A stretch of 15,343 bases of DNA from Candidatus Hydrogenedentota bacterium (GTDB lineage: Bacteria; Hydrogenedentota; Hydrogenedentia; Hydrogenedentales; CAITNO01), in the NCBI GenBank assembly GCA_011046175.1, contig DSBB01000528.1, positions 1 through 15,343 on the forward strand, given 5' to 3'. The notes beneath the pieces were generated by a model, which had not been told where the DNA came from, ran no database searches, and worked only from the letters and a program-made list of their open reading frames with translations. Position numbers and translations under genes: made by a program. This document shows, piece after piece, positions 14,663 through 15,343 of this stretch (position 1 is the first letter of the stretch; each line of letters begins with the position of its first letter).

Positions 14663-14780
14663 GTGTAGCTGTCCAGCAGGGATTTGCATGTCCTGCTGCA
14701 ACCTCTCGTATATCATAAAATGACAGGCATTGAGTAGTGAGCCGTATCTATAGTGATCCCTGCCGGACAGTTACGTTATT
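14663..14780. mobile_element. MITE-like inverted-repeat element next to tRNA-Leu
   Basis: GTAGCTGTCCAGCAGGGAT (14665-14683) and the reverse complement of 14756-14774, GTAACTGTCCGGCAGGGAT, differ at 2 of 19 positions. CGTTATT occurs directly outside both ends (14656-14662 and 14774-14780), a possible target duplication although it sits slightly asymmetrically. The left arm also forms its own small hairpin (CAGCAGG, then CCTGCTG). There is no coding content. The rest of the 377 bp tRNA-to-15002 gap is T-rich around 14775-14815 (it may end the tRNA transcript) and shows nothing else I can name. Confidence 0.5.
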
Positions 14781-15001
14781 TTTTTCTTTTGTCCCGATTT
14801 TTCTTTATTGGTGTGTGTACCGGCTATTACGAACAAGAAACCGGTATGGCACAATAGTTGATGTTACAAAGTTTCCGCAGAAAAGCAGGAAGGGATTTCT
14901 GCCTACCGCTGCGTGACAAGCAAACGACATGCCGGGAACAGAAAATTGTCGGCGTGTACTCATCGTATGCCTTGCAGGGGCATGGATGCGGAGGAATTGT
15001 C

Positions 15002-15343
15002 ATGGCGCAAAAGAAAAAAGTAACGTTGAAAAAGTCCACCACAGAAAAGAAGGCCCCGTCCAAAAAGCCGGTTGCCGGCAAGGCCAAGGTGAAACGCGCC
15101 GGTAAGGCCACGGTGAAACCCAAAGCCAAAACAGCGCCCAAGCCCAAACCGACGGTGAGACCTAAAACCAAGACAGCGGCCAAGCCCAAACCGACAGTGA
15201 AACCCAAAACCAAGACAGCAGCCAAGCCCAAGGCCACGGTCAAGCCTAAAGCCAAGACAGCGGCCAAGCCCAAGGCCACGGTCAAGCCTAAAGCCAAGAC
15301 AGCGGCCAAGCCCAAGGCCACGGTCAAGCCTAAAGCCAAGACA
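15002..15343 (+). CDS. Lysine-rich histone H1/AlgP-like repeat protein, N-terminal part
   Basis: The start ATG at 15002 follows a strong GGAGG with 7 nt spacing. It is open to the window edge (114 codons), so the end is unknown. The N-terminal 30 residues are highly basic (MAQKKKVTLKKSTTEKKAPS), followed by a KPKATVKPKAKTAA-type repeat with period 14. The composition is almost only Lys, Ala, Pro and Thr, like the tails of bacterial histone H1-like proteins (Hc1) and AlgP, which bind DNA non-specifically and help compact the nucleoid. No folded domain is visible in the part present. The composition is typical, but homology to any one family is not proven. An antisense ORF over the same repeat is a mirror of the composition and is not annotated. 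Confidence 0.8.
   Translation, partial: MAQKKKVTLKKSTTEKKAPSKKPVAGKAKVKRAGKATVKPKAKTAPKPKPTVRPKTKTAAKPKPTVKPKTKTAAKPKATVKPKAKTAAKPKATVKPKAKTAAKPKATVKPKAKT
15131..15340 (+). repeat. Tandem repeat, five 42-bp units
   Basis: Units start at 15131, 15173, 15215, 15257 and 15299, each encoding 14 residues (T-A-x-K-P-K-x-T-V-K-P-K-x-K). The last two are identical, the third differs from them at one base, and the first two are more diverged. The array continues past the window edge. The gradient suggests recent expansion toward the 3' side. Confidence 0.9.

Noticed and set aside
14827..15339. Minus-strand frame of Leu/Ala/Gly/Val repeats resembling a membrane protein
   Set aside because: It is the exact antisense of the lysine-rich repeat gene, which has a strong ribosome binding site on the plus strand.

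Overview
The window comes from a Gram-negative-type bacterium of moderately high GC. Evidence for this is a lipobox lipoprotein, Sec-exported proteins, an encoded CCA on the tRNA and ordinary Shine-Dalgarno starts. I cannot place it taxonomically. The mix of a PKD-tailed GH3-like protein, a TPR-fused membrane glycosyltransferase, a lysine-rich histone-like protein and palindromic mobile remnants would fit an environmental lineage of the PVC/FCB type or a candidate phylum, but that is only an impression.

Layout. Positions 1-668 (minus) hold the N-terminal part of a phosphomannomutase/phosphoglucomutase. Positions 907-1431 (minus) hold a shikimate kinase-like gene, divergent from a secreted GH3-family protein with a C-terminal PKD domain at 1581-3593 (plus). 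Positions 3594-6348 are an accessory island. It contains a DUF4258-like/DUF2283 gene pair with its own promoter, a YMDD reverse transcriptase with the IGNxTSQ motif typical of diversity-generating retroelement (DGR) enzymes, a decayed Tn5/IS4-type transposase on the opposite strand, and a short orphan copy of the PKD 3' end. The reverse transcriptase ORF and the transposase pseudogene are fused tail to tail: about 60 C-terminal residues of the RT ORF are read from the antisense strand of the transposase.

Positions 6378-13350 are a long minus-strand run of housekeeping-type genes. These are a sugar-phosphate isomerase/epimerase-like TIM barrel, gpmA, a small beta-carbonic-anhydrase-like protein, a possible 44-residue ORF, a membrane glycosyltransferase fused to seven TPRs, recN, and a SLOG/LOG-family nucleotide-binding gene coupled to recN by an ATGA overlap. 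Positions 13536-13716 are a palindromic, MITE-like element whose terminal repeat supplies the stop codon of the adjacent lipoprotein gene (13714-14373, minus). A tRNA-Leu(CAA) gene with its promoter follows at 14538-14624, then a second MITE-like inverted-repeat element (about 14663-14780). The window ends in a lysine/proline/alanine repeat protein (15002 to the edge) built on a 42-bp tandem repeat.

The candidates for something undescribed are: the orphan DGR-type reverse transcriptase beside a coupled two-gene module, with a C-terminus replaced by antisense transposase sequence; the GH3-PKD protein that has lost its predicted catalytic nucleophile; and the two palindromic elements flanking the lipoprotein/tRNA segment. 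No template-repeat/variable-repeat pair was seen, so a working DGR is not demonstrated.
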